A stretch of DNA of 64,000 nucleotides, taken from positions 310,001 through 374,000 of the forward strand of contig JAMLHB010000001.1 of the NCBI GenBank assembly GCA_023957375.1, in the 5' to 3' direction. Made by a program: the position numbers and the translations under genes. The DNA comes from Flavobacteriales bacterium (GTDB taxonomy: Bacteria; Bacteroidota; Bacteroidia; Flavobacteriales_F; PHOS-HE28). This document shows positions 1 to 7,611 of the stretch, in pieces; within the stretch, counting starts at the first letter, position 1, and every line of letters begins with the position of its first letter. Below the pieces are notes generated by a model. The model saw only the letters and a program-made list of their open reading frames with translations, ran no database searches and was not told the origin of the DNA.

Positions 1-1938
1 CGGGGCGGCGATCACCAAGGGCACCTTTTCCACCACGCTCACATTGGGGTCCAGCCCCATGGCATCGCGGTCGCTTTGTGACAGGGACTTCAGGGCGAAG
101 TATGCGTCCAGCACGAAGCCGTCGCGCAGGCTGAACTCGTTCTCCACGGAGAGGACCCGTTCGGTGATCACATACAGGATATCCGTATGGAAGTCGCCCT
201 TCTTGATGGATTCGTACTTGTTGCGGAACTCCAGCTCGTGGTCCGCGTCCAACTCCTCCAACACCCGGCGGAAGAACAGGTTGATCCGCGGCTGCACGCG
301 GAAGCCCAAGTTGAAATCCACCCGGATCACCTTGTCGTCGATCAGCTCGCTGATGCGGTACTCCATCGTGTAGGGCTCGTCGGTGTAGTTCACGTGGATG
401 AACCAATAGATCTCCGCCCGCTTCACCTTGCGCGCCAACAGACTGTTGACGATCCAACGCTCCACCTGGGAGGCATCGTCGGCCTTGGTGAGGTAGGCCA
501 GGTGGGTGGCGTATTTGGGTATGTCCTTGTCGTTGCTCAGCTCGCGCAAAGCCTCCACGTGGTCCATCAACGGAACAAACTCGATGAAACTGTTGATGAT
601 CTTGCGGGCCCGGAACCAGATGAACATCACCCCCAGCACCAGCACCACACCCACCAGCAGCAGCGGGAAATGGAGGATCTTCACGGCGTTGGCCACGAAG
701 TTGGCCAGCTCCACCGTGAAGAACAACGCGATCAACGGGAGCACCAGCCACAGCTTCCAGCGCCGCACGAAGTGCATGTAGCCGAACAGCAACAGGGTGG
801 TCATCAGCATGGCCACCACGATGAAGAACCCGTACGCCGCCTCCATGTTGGCACTGTTGCGGAAGTAGAACATCACGCCCATGCAGCCCGCCCACAGCAG
901 CCAGTTCACGCTGGGGATATAGATCTGGCCGCGCACCAGGGTGGGGAATTTCACGCGCACACGTGGCCAGAAGTTCAGGGTGATCGCTTCGTTGATCAGG
1001 GTGAACGAGCCGCTGATCACCGCTTGGCAGGCCACAATGGCCGCCAGTGTGGAAATGGCCACGCCCACTAAGCGGAACCAGGGCGGCATCACCTCGAAGA
1101 ACGGGTTCAGCTCGCCCAGGTCGCTGCCTTGGTGCTTCAGCAGCCACGCACCTTGCCCCATGTAGTTGCACACCAGGGCGATCTTCACGAAGGTCCATGT
1201 GGCGCGGATGTTCCGACGGCCGCAGTGCCCCAGGTCGTTGTACAAGCCCTCTGCCCCGGTGGTGCACAGGAACACCGCGCCCAGCAGCCAGAACCCGCCG
1301 GGATATTGGGTGAGCAGTTGCACCGCGTATTTGGGGTTGAGGCTCGCCAGCACGTGCGGGTTGTGCGTGATCTGGGCCACGCCCAGCACGGTGAGCATGG
1401 TGAACCAGATGAGCATGATGGGCCCGAAGGAGAAACCGACCACCTTGGTGCCGAAACGCTGGAAGAAGAACAGCAGGCTGAGGATGATGGCCACCACCAT
1501 CACCGTGAGGGTGTTCCCCGCCTCGATGATGCCGGAGAAGGCGGGCACCCCGCTGAGGCCTTCGATCGCCGAGGAAACCGAAATGGACGGGGTGAGGATG
1601 CCGTCGGCCAGCAGGGTGGCGGCGCCGATGATGGCCGGTAGCCAGAGCCACTTGCCGAAGCGCCGCACCAGGGCGTAAAGGGAGAACACCCCGCCCTCAC
1701 CCCGGTTGTCCGCTTGCAGCGTGAGGTAGATGTACTTGAAGGAGGTGAGGATGGTGAGCGTCCAGAAGATGCAGCTCAGTCCGCCCAAAACCACGGTTTC
1801 CGTGATGGGGCCGGTGGCGCCCACGATCGCCTTGAACACGTAGAGCGGGGAGGTGCCGATATCCCCGAACACGATGCCCAAGGTCATCAGCATGCCGGCC
1901 CAGGTCAGCGGCTGCTGATGTGTTCTGTGCAGGGGCAT
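1..1938 (-). CDS. kup: KUP/HAK/KT family potassium uptake protein, 3' end cut by window
   Basis: Inner-membrane K+ uptake permease of the KUP family. The N-terminus reads MPLHRTHQQPLTWAGM and is followed at once by the family hallmark GDIGTSPLYV in the first membrane segment. GEGGVFSLYALVRRF, ADGILTPSISV and several further hydrophobic segments follow in the order expected of KUP. The start is the ATG at 1936-1938. The frame stays open for 646 codons to the window edge, where the last residues read VPLVIAAP. That is about full length for the family, so only a short cytoplasmic tail should be missing. No other potassium gene is adjacent. A weak TAnnTTTG-like element (TACATTCG on the minus strand, 1972-1979) lies 34 bp upstream. 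The family call is firm. Confidence 0.95.
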   Translation of the reverse strand, partial: MPLHRTHQQPLTWAGMLMTLGIVFGDIGTSPLYVFKAIVGATGPITETVVLGGLSCIFWTLTILTSFKYIYLTLQADNRGEGGVFSLYALVRRFGKWLWLPAIIGAATLLADGILTPSISVSSAIEGLSGVPAFSGIIEAGNTLTVMVVAIILSLLFFFQRFGTKVVGFSFGPIMLIWFTMLTVLGVAQITHNPHVLASLNPKYAVQLLTQYPGGFWLLGAVFLCTTGAEGLYNDLGHCGRRNIRATWTFVKIALVCNYMGQGAWLLKHQGSDLGELNPFFEVMPPWFRLVGVAISTLAAIVACQAVISGSFTLINEAITLNFWPRVRVKFPTLVRGQIYIPSVNWLLWAGCMGVMFYFRNSANMEAAYGFFIVVAMLMTTLLLFGYMHFVRRWKLWLVLPLIALFFTVELANFVANAVKILHFPLLLVGVVLVLGVMFIWFRARKIINSFIEFVPLMDHVEALRELSNDKDIPKYATHLAYLTKADDASQVERWIVNSLLARKVKRAEIYWFIHVNYTDEPYTMEYRISELIDDKVIRVDFNLGFRVQPRINLFFRRVLEELDADHELEFRNKYESIKKGDFHTDILYVITERVLSVENEFSLRDGFVLDAYFALKSLSQSDRDAMGLDPNVSVVEKVPLVIAAP

Positions 1939-2270
1939 GGCGATTTTCCGCGCCTTTCCAAAAGCGGGGCGCGAATGTAGGGCAGTTGGGCCGAACCATG
2001 CGTTTGGTGGAGCGCGAAGGCCCGTACCGGGCGGCCGTTGGACATGGCCGCACAGCGCCGAATGAAAGCCAATGGGCTGCTGTTCATTGCCCCGGTTGTT
2101 CCTCGGCGTGGGAAGGGGTCCGGTGTCCCGTGGGGGCCACGGCCTGGCAGGCACATCACCGCCGGTTCAAGGTATGTGCATCAGTGCACCCAAGGCCGGA
2201 CAACTGACTCCCGGCCTGCGCCGGGATGACAACCAACAACTATCCCCGAAAATCGCACATCAAGCGGATC
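1939..2270. other. intergenic region with no recognised gene
   Basis: 332 bp between the start of kup and the stop of lolA, both on the minus strand. Several short open frames cross it, but none has a plausible start, composition or recognisable protein. It should hold the kup promoter (weak TACATTCG at 1972-1979, minus strand) and the lolA terminator, for which no clear hairpin was seen. Confidence 0.5.
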
Positions 2271-2915
2271 TTACCGCATGTCGTTCACCTCCACGCCCGG
2301 GTATTTGCCCTTGTCAAAGGCGAACAGGGCGTCCACCATTTCGGCGTTCGGGGTGAATTTCTTCAGGGTGTAGGTCACTACGTTGCCGTCTTTGTATTTC
2401 ATCACCACCTTCTTGGGCTCCATCTTGGCCTTGTCCACGGTGAGCACCACGGTGTGGTAGGCCTTTTTGGCCGGCTCTAAGGGGAACAGGTTGATGGTTT
2501 CCACGGCCACGCCGTCCTCGGTGCCCGTGCCTACGTACTGGCTCTTGAAGCCCTTTTCGTACACGTTGAACAGATTGGCCGGGTCCAAGGTCTCATCCAT
2601 TTCCGAGGGGTCGGTGATGCTCACCTCGTTGGTCTTCTTGCTGTAGGTCCACAAGGCCGTGCCGTCGTTGATCACCACGTTGTCCAGCAAGGTGAGGCGG
2701 AATTTGCGGTTCTTCACCTTCAGGTTGCCGTCCTGCTTGACGTCCAATTTGCTGGCCGTGTTCACCAATCGGCTGCTGAAGTCGGCGTCGAAGCTCTTGT
2801 AGGTCTTGTTCTTGGCGATCACGGCGTCCACGATGGCCCGGCTCTTGGGGTCGTCCTGGGCGTAGGTGTTGGCGGCGAGGAGAAGGGTGGCGAAGAACAG
2901 GATCGTGTTTTTCAT
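2271..2915 (-). CDS. lolA: LolA-like outer-membrane lipoprotein carrier protein
   Basis: Periplasmic chaperone that would receive lipoproteins from the inner-membrane LolCDE exporter and pass them to the outer membrane. The protein is 214 residues with a clear signal peptide (MKNTILFFATLLLAANTYAQ), so it is exported. The mature part has the LolA pattern: an early AIVDAVIAKNKTYKSFDADF helix, then alternating short beta strands (LTLLDNVVINDGTALWTYSKK, DGVAVETINLFPLEP, VVMKYKDGNVVTYTL). The reading frame extends 15 codons further upstream, but the ATG at 2913-2915 puts the signal peptide at the N-terminus and is chosen. A good TAnnTTTG promoter element lies 26 bp upstream. Bacteroidota LolA proteins diverge from E. 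coli LolA; the call rests on fold-pattern recognition. Confidence 0.85.
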   Translation of the reverse strand: MKNTILFFATLLLAANTYAQDDPKSRAIVDAVIAKNKTYKSFDADFSSRLVNTASKLDVKQDGNLKVKNRKFRLTLLDNVVINDGTALWTYSKKTNEVSITDPSEMDETLDPANLFNVYEKGFKSQYVGTGTEDGVAVETINLFPLEPAKKAYHTVVLTVDKAKMEPKKVVMKYKDGNVVTYTLKKFTPNAEMVDALFAFDKGKYPGVEVNDMR

Positions 2916-2940
2916 CGGGGATGTTGGCTTGAAAAGGAAG

Positions 2941-2948
2941 CAAAAGTA
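2941..2948 (-). promoter_or_regulatory. Bacteroidota -7 promoter element for lolA
   Basis: On the minus strand the sequence reads TACTTTTG, an exact TAnnTTTG match, 26 bp before the lolA start. A TTG triplet about 19 nt further upstream fits the -33 element. Pattern match only. Confidence 0.6.
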
Positions 2949-2984
2949 GCTTGCGTGCAAGGTGCAAGTGACGTGCCACGATGG

Positions 2985-3470
2985 TTAGCCCACCGTGTTG
3001 CGCTCATGGTCTGCTGGCTTCAACAGGGTGCCGGTGCAGTTGGGCGCGCCGCAACGGCAGGCCCAGATCTTCTTCAGCCGCGCGGTGTGGCGCACCTCGA
3101 AGCTGATGCCGTAATCGTAACACAGTTCCTCGCCGGCCTGCACGTCCCGCAAGGTCTCAATGATCACACGGTCCTTGCGGCGGTCGGTGGGGTGTTCGTG
3201 CAAATACGGGATGCAGTTGGGCGCGCAGCTATGGTTGATCCAGCGCGCACTGTTGCCGCCCACGTTGGCATCAATGATCCACTGGTCGTTCAAGGTGAAG
3301 AGGAAGGTGTGCCCCGTCTCCATCTCGTCCGGATACCAATTGTCCGCCTGTTTGGGCGTGATCAACCGGCCTTTGTATTCGATCAGCTCCGTGCCCGCAG
3401 GCAGGTCCACGGCGGCAAATACGCCGTTGCCGTGCACCGGCGATCGGCGTACGAGGATCTTGCGCGCCAT
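2985..3470 (-). CDS. SET-domain protein-lysine methyltransferase (paralog 1)
   Basis: 161-residue protein made almost entirely of a SET domain, the catalytic fold of SAM-dependent protein-lysine methyltransferases. Visible motifs: HGNGVFA near residues 13-19 (SAM contact), RWINHSCAPNC at 76-86 (the NHSC core), GEELCYDYG at 113-121 (catalytic Tyr region), and a C-terminal post-SET-like CRCGAPNC cluster (Cys138, 140, 145), which with Cys86 could bind zinc. No signal peptide, so it should be cytoplasmic. It lies 3 bp downstream of a second SET gene on the same strand and is probably co-transcribed with it. The substrate cannot be told from sequence; ribosomal or DNA-binding proteins are possibilities. 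The SET assignment is firm. Confidence 0.92.
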   Translation of the reverse strand: MARKILVRRSPVHGNGVFAAVDLPAGTELIEYKGRLITPKQADNWYPDEMETGHTFLFTLNDQWIIDANVGGNSARWINHSCAPNCIPYLHEHPTDRRKDRVIIETLRDVQAGEELCYDYGISFEVRHTARLKKIWACRCGAPNCTGTLLKPADHERNTVG

Positions 3471-3473
3471 GGG

Positions 3474-3965
3474 TCAGGACGGCGTCCTGCGCTGTTTTTT
3501 CGCCTTGGCCGCCTTCAGCATGGTGCCTGTGCAATTGGGTGCCCCGCAATGGCAGGCCCACAATCGGCGTTCCTCCCGCGTGATGGGCCCCTCGACCTGT
3601 ATGTCGTAGTCGTACGTGAGTTCCTCGCCCGCTGCGATGCTGCGCAGCGCCTCGATCACCACGCGGTCCTTGCGCGGGTCGCCACCTTCATCCCCGATCA
3701 CGAAGGCTTGGCAATTGGGCGTGCAGCCATGGTTGATCCAGCGCGCTACGTTGCCTTTAATGTTCGCATCGACCACGTATGCGTCGTTGAGGATGAACAG
3801 GAACGTGTGGCCATTGTCCTGGCCGCCATATTCTTCATCCACCTCGGCATGGGTGCGCAGCTTCCCCTTGTACTCCACCACTTCCTCGCCCTTCTTGATG
3901 GGCGCGGTGGCGAAAACGCCATGGCCATGGATCTTCGAGCTGCGCTTAATGATTTTAACGGGCAT
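3474..3965 (-). CDS. SET-domain protein-lysine methyltransferase (paralog 2)
   Basis: 163-residue SET-domain protein, paralogous to its downstream neighbour and collinear with it throughout. Motifs: HGHGVFAT (13-20), RWINHGCTPNC (75-85, with NHGC in place of the usual NHSC), GEELTYDYD (113-121) and the post-SET cysteines CHCGAPNC (138-145). Start chosen at the ATG 3963-3965; a TTG 24 bp upstream is in frame, but it overlaps a TAnnTTTG promoter element, so translation there is unlikely. Together with paralog 1 it forms a two-gene unit. The tandem pair looks like a local duplication with some divergence, including an extra acidic insertion between NHGC and the Tyr motif in this copy. Target unknown. 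Confidence 0.92.
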   Translation of the reverse strand: MPVKIIKRSSKIHGHGVFATAPIKKGEEVVEYKGKLRTHAEVDEEYGGQDNGHTFLFILNDAYVVDANIKGNVARWINHGCTPNCQAFVIGDEGGDPRKDRVVIEALRSIAAGEELTYDYDIQVEGPITREERRLWACHCGAPNCTGTMLKAAKAKKQRRTPS

Positions 3966-3986
3966 GCGGAATTTGAAAAGCGGGGG

Positions 3987-3994
3987 CAAAACTA
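3987..3994 (-). promoter_or_regulatory. Bacteroidota -7 promoter element for the SET gene pair
   Basis: Minus-strand TAGTTTTG, an exact TAnnTTTG match, 22 bp upstream of the chosen start of the first SET gene and inside the 36-bp gap after the methyltransferase gene. It suggests the SET pair can be transcribed independently of the upstream gene. Confidence 0.55.
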
Positions 3995-4001
3995 CGCCTC
4001 C

Positions 4002-4814
4002 TCAGATGGATCGTTCCGCTACTGCGGCAAACACCATCGGCAGCTTGCCTGGCATTCCCTCAATCCGGAACAAGCCGTCGGCACCCTGCACGGTGCGGGC
4101 AAAGCAGTTGTGCGGCGATCCGTCCATCTCTTCGAAGTGCTTGAGGCGCAAACCTGCGCCCAACAGCGCGGATATGGTTTCCCCGAGCGAGTGGTTCCAC
4201 GTGTGCGATGCCAAACTGATCGGTGCCGCAGGGTCGGCGTACGTGCCCTGCTCCGTTTCCTCAATGAGCTGGCGGTTGAAGTAGGAGTACGCCACGTGCG
4301 TGAAGTCATTATCAAACATCCACACGGCCGGGTGGAACTCCACCAGCACCAGCTTTCCCCCCGGTTTCAGGTAGCGCGCGATGTTCCGCGCCCAGCCTTC
4401 AAGTTCAGGCAACCAGCCCAGCACGCCGTAACTGGTGAAGACGATGTCGAACTTGCCGGCTAATTGCGGTTGGAAGTCCAGCACATTGGCATGGATGAAT
4501 TCGGCGTGCAGCCCCATGCGCCCAGCCAACTTATGCGCCTCGGCGATGGCCGCATCGGAAAGGTCCAGCCCCGTGACTTGTGCGCCCATGCGCGCCAAGG
4601 AGAGCGTATCCTGCCCGAAGTGGCATTGCAGGTGCAGCAGTTGTTTGCCGTGCACGTCGCCCAGCAATTCAAGTTCCTTTGCACTGAGCGAATTCTTCCC
4701 GGCGAGAAACCCTTCCACATCATAGAACTTCGAGCCAACATGAAGCTTGGTGCGCGCGTTCCACAACGCACGGTTCAATTCAAAGGATCCTTCATTCCCC
4801 AGCAACATGGCCAT
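4002..4814 (-). CDS. class I SAM-dependent methyltransferase
   Basis: 270-residue cytoplasmic methyltransferase of the Rossmann-like class I fold. Motif I is LLHLQCHFGQDTLSLA (about residues 59-74), a Methyltransf_25/Methyltransf_11 variant in which QCHFGQDT replaces the usual DLGCGTG-type loop. The acidic post-strand-2 residue is in VTGLDLSD and motif IV is in FDIVFTSYGVLGWL. A C-terminal region with HTWNHSLGETISALLGAGL follows the core. Small-molecule methyltransferases of this type in Bacteroidota are mostly of unknown substrate. Starts at 4814 or 4808 (two in-frame ATGs, MAM) are equally plausible. It is followed by the SET pair on the same strand, which have their own promoter. Confidence 0.88.
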   Translation of the reverse strand: MAMLLGNEGSFELNRALWNARTKLHVGSKFYDVEGFLAGKNSLSAKELELLGDVHGKQLLHLQCHFGQDTLSLARMGAQVTGLDLSDAAIAEAHKLAGRMGLHAEFIHANVLDFQPQLAGKFDIVFTSYGVLGWLPELEGWARNIARYLKPGGKLVLVEFHPAVWMFDNDFTHVAYSYFNRQLIEETEQGTYADPAAPISLASHTWNHSLGETISALLGAGLRLKHFEEMDGSPHNCFARTVQGADGLFRIEGMPGKLPMVFAAVAERSI

Positions 4815-4886
4815 CTTTCTTATTCTCTTTTCTTCTTCTCTTCTTCTCTTCGTCTCTTCGTCTCTTCTTCCCTTATTCCCTTCCCG
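4815..4886. repeat. pyrimidine-rich low-complexity tract between two genes
   Basis: The plus strand is almost pure C/T over about 70 bp, built of repeated CTT, TCTTC and TCGTCTC units. It fills the whole gap between the stop of the SpmA/B-like gene and the start of the methyltransferase gene, so the transcribed (minus) strand reads as a purine-rich GAAGAA-type leader directly before the start codon. This could serve as a purine-rich translation-initiation region or be slippage-generated simple sequence. Confidence 0.7.
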
Positions 4887-6314
4887 TCAGAAGTACAGCA
4901 CGCACACCCCGATGGCGGTGAGCACGCACACTAAGTCCACCAGCAGCATGATGCCCAGCGTGTAGCGGGTGTCCTTCACGTTCACCGCGCCGAAGTAGAG
5001 CGCGATCACATAGAACGTGGTTTCGGCGGCGCCTTGCAAAATGCTGGAGATCTGCCCGGTGAGGCTGTCGGCGCCATAGGTCTTCATGGCATCGAGCATG
5101 AAGCCGCGCGCGCCGCCCGCACTGAAGGGGCGCATCAGGGCAACGGGCACGGCATCGATGATCTCGCGGCTGACACCAAAAAAGGCCAAAGCCGCCGAGA
5201 AGCCGTCCATGACGATCTCCATCAATCCGCTGTTGCGGAAGATGCTTAGCGCGCACAGCATGGCGATCATGTAAGGCAGCACACGCAGGCCGGTGGTCCA
5301 GCCGTCCTTGCTGCCGTGGATGAACGAATCGAACATGTTGGTGCCCTTCTCCTTGAAGTAGCGTTCGTGCAGGAAGGCGTAGCCCACGATGAGCAGGATG
5401 ATGGCGAGCAGCAGCCCGTTGCCGAGGTTGTCGGTGAAGTGGAACTTGGCTGCCCCGCCCAGTCCGCTGATGTAGGCCATCAATCCGCCGATGAGCGTGC
5501 TGACGCCCAGCACGAACACCAGCACGGGCACATTGAAGAGGTTGATCCGTTGGCGGAACGCCACGAACAACATGGCCGCCAGCGTGCCCACGAAGCTGGT
5601 GACGATCATGGGGATCATGATGTCGGCCGGGTTGGCCGCGCCCATGGCGGCCCGGTAGCCGATGATGCTGGTGGGCAGCAGGGTGAGGCCCGCGGCGTGC
5701 AGGCACAGGAACATGATCTGGCTGTTGGTGGCCTTGTCCGGCGTGGGATTGCTTTCCTGCATGCTCTCCATGGCCTTCAGGCCGAAGGGCGTGGCGGCGT
5801 TGTCCAGCCCCAGGAAGTTGGCGGAGAAGTTGAGCGTCATGTAGCCGTAGGCGGGGTGGTCGCCGGGCAGGTCGGGGAAGATGCGCCGGAAGATGGGGGA
5901 GAGGAAGCGCGCCAGTTTCTCCATGGCGCGCGAGTCCACCAGCAGGTTCATCAGGCCGCAGAAGAAGGTGAGGTAGCCGATCAGCGGCAGCCAGAGGTCC
6001 ATCACCGTGTTCTTGCAGGTTTCGAAGAGGCCGTCCGCCGCTTGGGTGCCGTGGCTGTAGCGCACCATGCCGCCCTTGCCCAAGGTGATCAGCGTGTCGC
6101 CACGCATCACGCCCGCATCACCTGCTGCGCGCAGTTCCAGCAGCAAGGCCGTGCCGTGCAGCTCCGCGCTGTCCTTTTCGGCCACCATCAGCGGGTCGCC
6201 CTGGTTACCGTTCACCAACGTGCCCAAACTGTGCTGCCTGCCGGTGGCCAGCATCACCAGCGCATAGCCGATGCTGAGGATGAGGATGAAGGTCCAAAAA
6301 CGACTGAGGGCCAT
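4887..6314 (-). CDS. SpmA/SpmB-like fused nucleoside-recognition (Gate) domain membrane protein
   Basis: 475-residue multi-pass inner-membrane protein. After an N-terminal membrane segment and a roughly 80-residue extracytoplasmic stretch, two Gate/nucleoside-recognition domains follow. The first contains NFSANFLGLDNAATPFGLKAM, typical of SpmA; the second contains LMRPFSAGGARGFMLD and GAAETTFYVIALYFG, typical of SpmB. In Firmicutes SpmA and SpmB are separate spore-maturation proteins; in non-sporulating Bacteroidota the fused form is common and its substrate is unknown. It faces a 483-bp spacer that holds a MITE-like element, and no operon partner is obvious. Family call firm, function unknown. 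Confidence 0.88.
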   Translation of the reverse strand: MALSRFWTFILILSIGYALVMLATGRQHSLGTLVNGNQGDPLMVAEKDSAELHGTALLLELRAAGDAGVMRGDTLITLGKGGMVRYSHGTQAADGLFETCKNTVMDLWLPLIGYLTFFCGLMNLLVDSRAMEKLARFLSPIFRRIFPDLPGDHPAYGYMTLNFSANFLGLDNAATPFGLKAMESMQESNPTPDKATNSQIMFLCLHAAGLTLLPTSIIGYRAAMGAANPADIMIPMIVTSFVGTLAAMLFVAFRQRINLFNVPVLVFVLGVSTLIGGLMAYISGLGGAAKFHFTDNLGNGLLLAIILLIVGYAFLHERYFKEKGTNMFDSFIHGSKDGWTTGLRVLPYMIAMLCALSIFRNSGLMEIVMDGFSAALAFFGVSREIIDAVPVALMRPFSAGGARGFMLDAMKTYGADSLTGQISSILQGAAETTFYVIALYFGAVNVKDTRYTLGIMLLVDLVCVLTAIGVCVLYF

Positions 6315-6509
6315 GGGCGGTGCTTGCCCCGCAAAGAAGGGAACCTCTGTGCCCTTGTTGAAGGCACCGCAGTACGGGTGGTGAACAACCGGATGTGGAC
6401 GGAAGCGCCCGCGTTGCCGTGCCGGCAGGGGAGGTTGGTGCGGCTTGGCGTCGTGACCAGTTCAAGCTGGCACCGGAACAATCGCTACTGAAGCCCCCGC
6501 ACGCGCCCG

Positions 6510-6723
6510 ATGTCATTAGGTTAAGGGGACGAAGGGGATTGTTGTGGCACAGCCTGGAAGCCTGTGGAACAACAATTGCGCAGGTTGGGCAGGCCCGCCA
6601 TGACGTGTACGTCACCGCCTGACAGGCACCATGCTTTGTGCGTCACTGCGGGCCTGACCCGCAGTCCCGGTTGGCTTCATGGATGCAAATCCCTGCGCCA
6701 ATGTGCCATTAACCTAATGACAT
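6510..6723. mobile_element. MITE-like inverted-repeat element, family A copy 1
   Basis: 214-bp non-coding element bounded by a perfect 15-bp terminal inverted repeat: ATGTCATTAGGTTAA at 6510-6524 and its reverse complement at 6709-6723. Inside are hairpins: TTGTTGT...ACAACAA enclosing CACAG...CTGTG near 6539-6577, the palindrome TGACGTGTACGTCA at 6601-6614, and a perfect 8-bp stem (ACTGCGGG/CCCGCAGT, 6645-6665). A second, inverted copy lies at 9232-9360. It sits between divergently transcribed genes. No transposase or clear target-site duplication was seen. Confidence 0.75.
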
Positions 6724-6797
6724 TGAGTACGCGCCAGTGATGACCGTTGTCAGGCTCTCCTCGGGCGGTAGAGGTACTTTCGAAAAAACAACAAGCC

Positions 6798-7193
6798 ATG
6801 TGGTGGAAGATCCTGGCCGTTTGGCTGCTCTGCATGGTCGGGGCGATCCTGAACGGTACGTTCCGCGAGTTTGTGCTCAACCCGTGGATCGGTGCGGCAT
6901 GGGGCCATGTGCTCAGTACGATGCTGTTGTTACTTCTCATTCTGGTCATCACCTGGGCAACCATTCCATGGATGGCCCCTGCCAGCCCAAGACATGCCTG
7001 GACCATCGGCATCACCTGGCTGCTGCTCACGCTTGCTTTTGAGTTCGGATTCGGACATTTTGTGGCACACAAGAGCTGGCAGGTGCTCTTGGCCGACTAC
7101 CACCTTTGGGAGGGCCGCATCTGGGTCTTGGTGCCGATCATCACCACCTTGGCACCCGTGTGGATCGCGCGCTTGCGGGGGCTTATCCATTGA
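6798..7193 (+). CDS. small four-helix integral membrane protein, unknown function
   Basis: 131 residues, almost entirely hydrophobic, with about four predicted membrane segments: WWKILAVWLLCMVGAIL, HVLSTMLLLLLILVITWATI, AWTIGITWLLLTLAFEFGFG and IWVLVPIITTLAPVWIARL. The ATG at 6798 is preferred over an in-frame TTG 51 bp upstream because it begins directly before the first membrane helix. The stop is 2 bp from the ATG of the next gene, also a small membrane protein, so the two are very likely co-translated and may act together. A conserved-looking FEFGFGHFVAHKSW loop with two His could be functional. I do not recognise the family with certainty. Confidence 0.75.
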   Translation: MWWKILAVWLLCMVGAILNGTFREFVLNPWIGAAWGHVLSTMLLLLLILVITWATIPWMAPASPRHAWTIGITWLLLTLAFEFGFGHFVAHKSWQVLLADYHLWEGRIWVLVPIITTLAPVWIARLRGLIH

Positions 7194-7195
7194 CG

Positions 7196-7528
7196 ATGGA
7201 CGCACGGCTCACCTGGATCCGTGCACTGCACACCGCCGTTTGGCTCTTCTTCAATGCGGTGATGGCCTACCTCTACTACACGGTGATCACGGACCGGGTG
7301 GGCATTTGGGCGTGGATCGGACTGGGCCTTTTCGGGGTGGAATGCTTGGTGCTGTTGGTCTATCGCATGAGCTGCCCGCTCACCCTAGTGGCGCGCAAGT
7401 ACACGGATTCCACCAGATCGAACTTCGACATTTGGCTGCCCGAATGGCTCGCCCGCTACAACAAGTGGATCTATGGCATCCTCCTGTTGACGGTCATCGT
7501 CGGCATGCTATGGCGTGTAGTAGGGTGA
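7196..7528 (+). CDS. small membrane protein, unknown function
   Basis: 110 residues with three predicted membrane helices (AVWLFFNAVMAYLYYTVI, WAWIGLGLFGVECLVLLVY, WIYGILLLTVIVGMLWRVV). The loop between helices 2 and 3 is rich in polar and aromatic residues (MSCPLTLVARKYTD, NFDIWLPEWLARYNKW) and has the look of a conserved family seen in environmental Bacteroidota. The start at 7196 is 2 bp after the upstream stop; an in-frame ATG further upstream lies within the neighbouring gene and is rejected. It ends before a strong convergent terminator. Function not assigned. Confidence 0.75.
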   Translation: MDARLTWIRALHTAVWLFFNAVMAYLYYTVITDRVGIWAWIGLGLFGVECLVLLVYRMSCPLTLVARKYTDSTRSNFDIWLPEWLARYNKWIYGILLLTVIVGMLWRVVG

Positions 7529-7560
7529 GATCGCTTTTCAGCGAGGTTCCCACGCTCATT

Positions 7561-7592
7561 GCTTCCGGGATGGTACGGTCCATCCCGGAAGC
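7561..7592. terminator. bidirectional terminator between convergent genes
   Basis: Perfect 13-bp stem (GCTTCCGGGATGG at 7561-7573 pairing with 7580-7592) with a 6-nt loop, midway between the stop of the plus-strand membrane-protein gene and the stop of catalase on the minus strand. No strong T-tract, but position and stem length fit a shared terminator. Confidence 0.75.
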
Positions 7593-7611
7593 TGAACTCC
7601 GGCACAACCGG

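Noticed and set aside
187..1071. Plus-strand open frame opposite kup
   Set aside because: It is His/Gln/Glu-rich without any conserved motif and is the mirror of the kup coding frame; kup carries the family hallmark on the minus strand.
4815..4886. Possible triplex or phase-variation tract
   Set aside because: The units are irregular and the tract lies outside coding sequence, so no phase-variable reading frame results; recorded only as low complexity.
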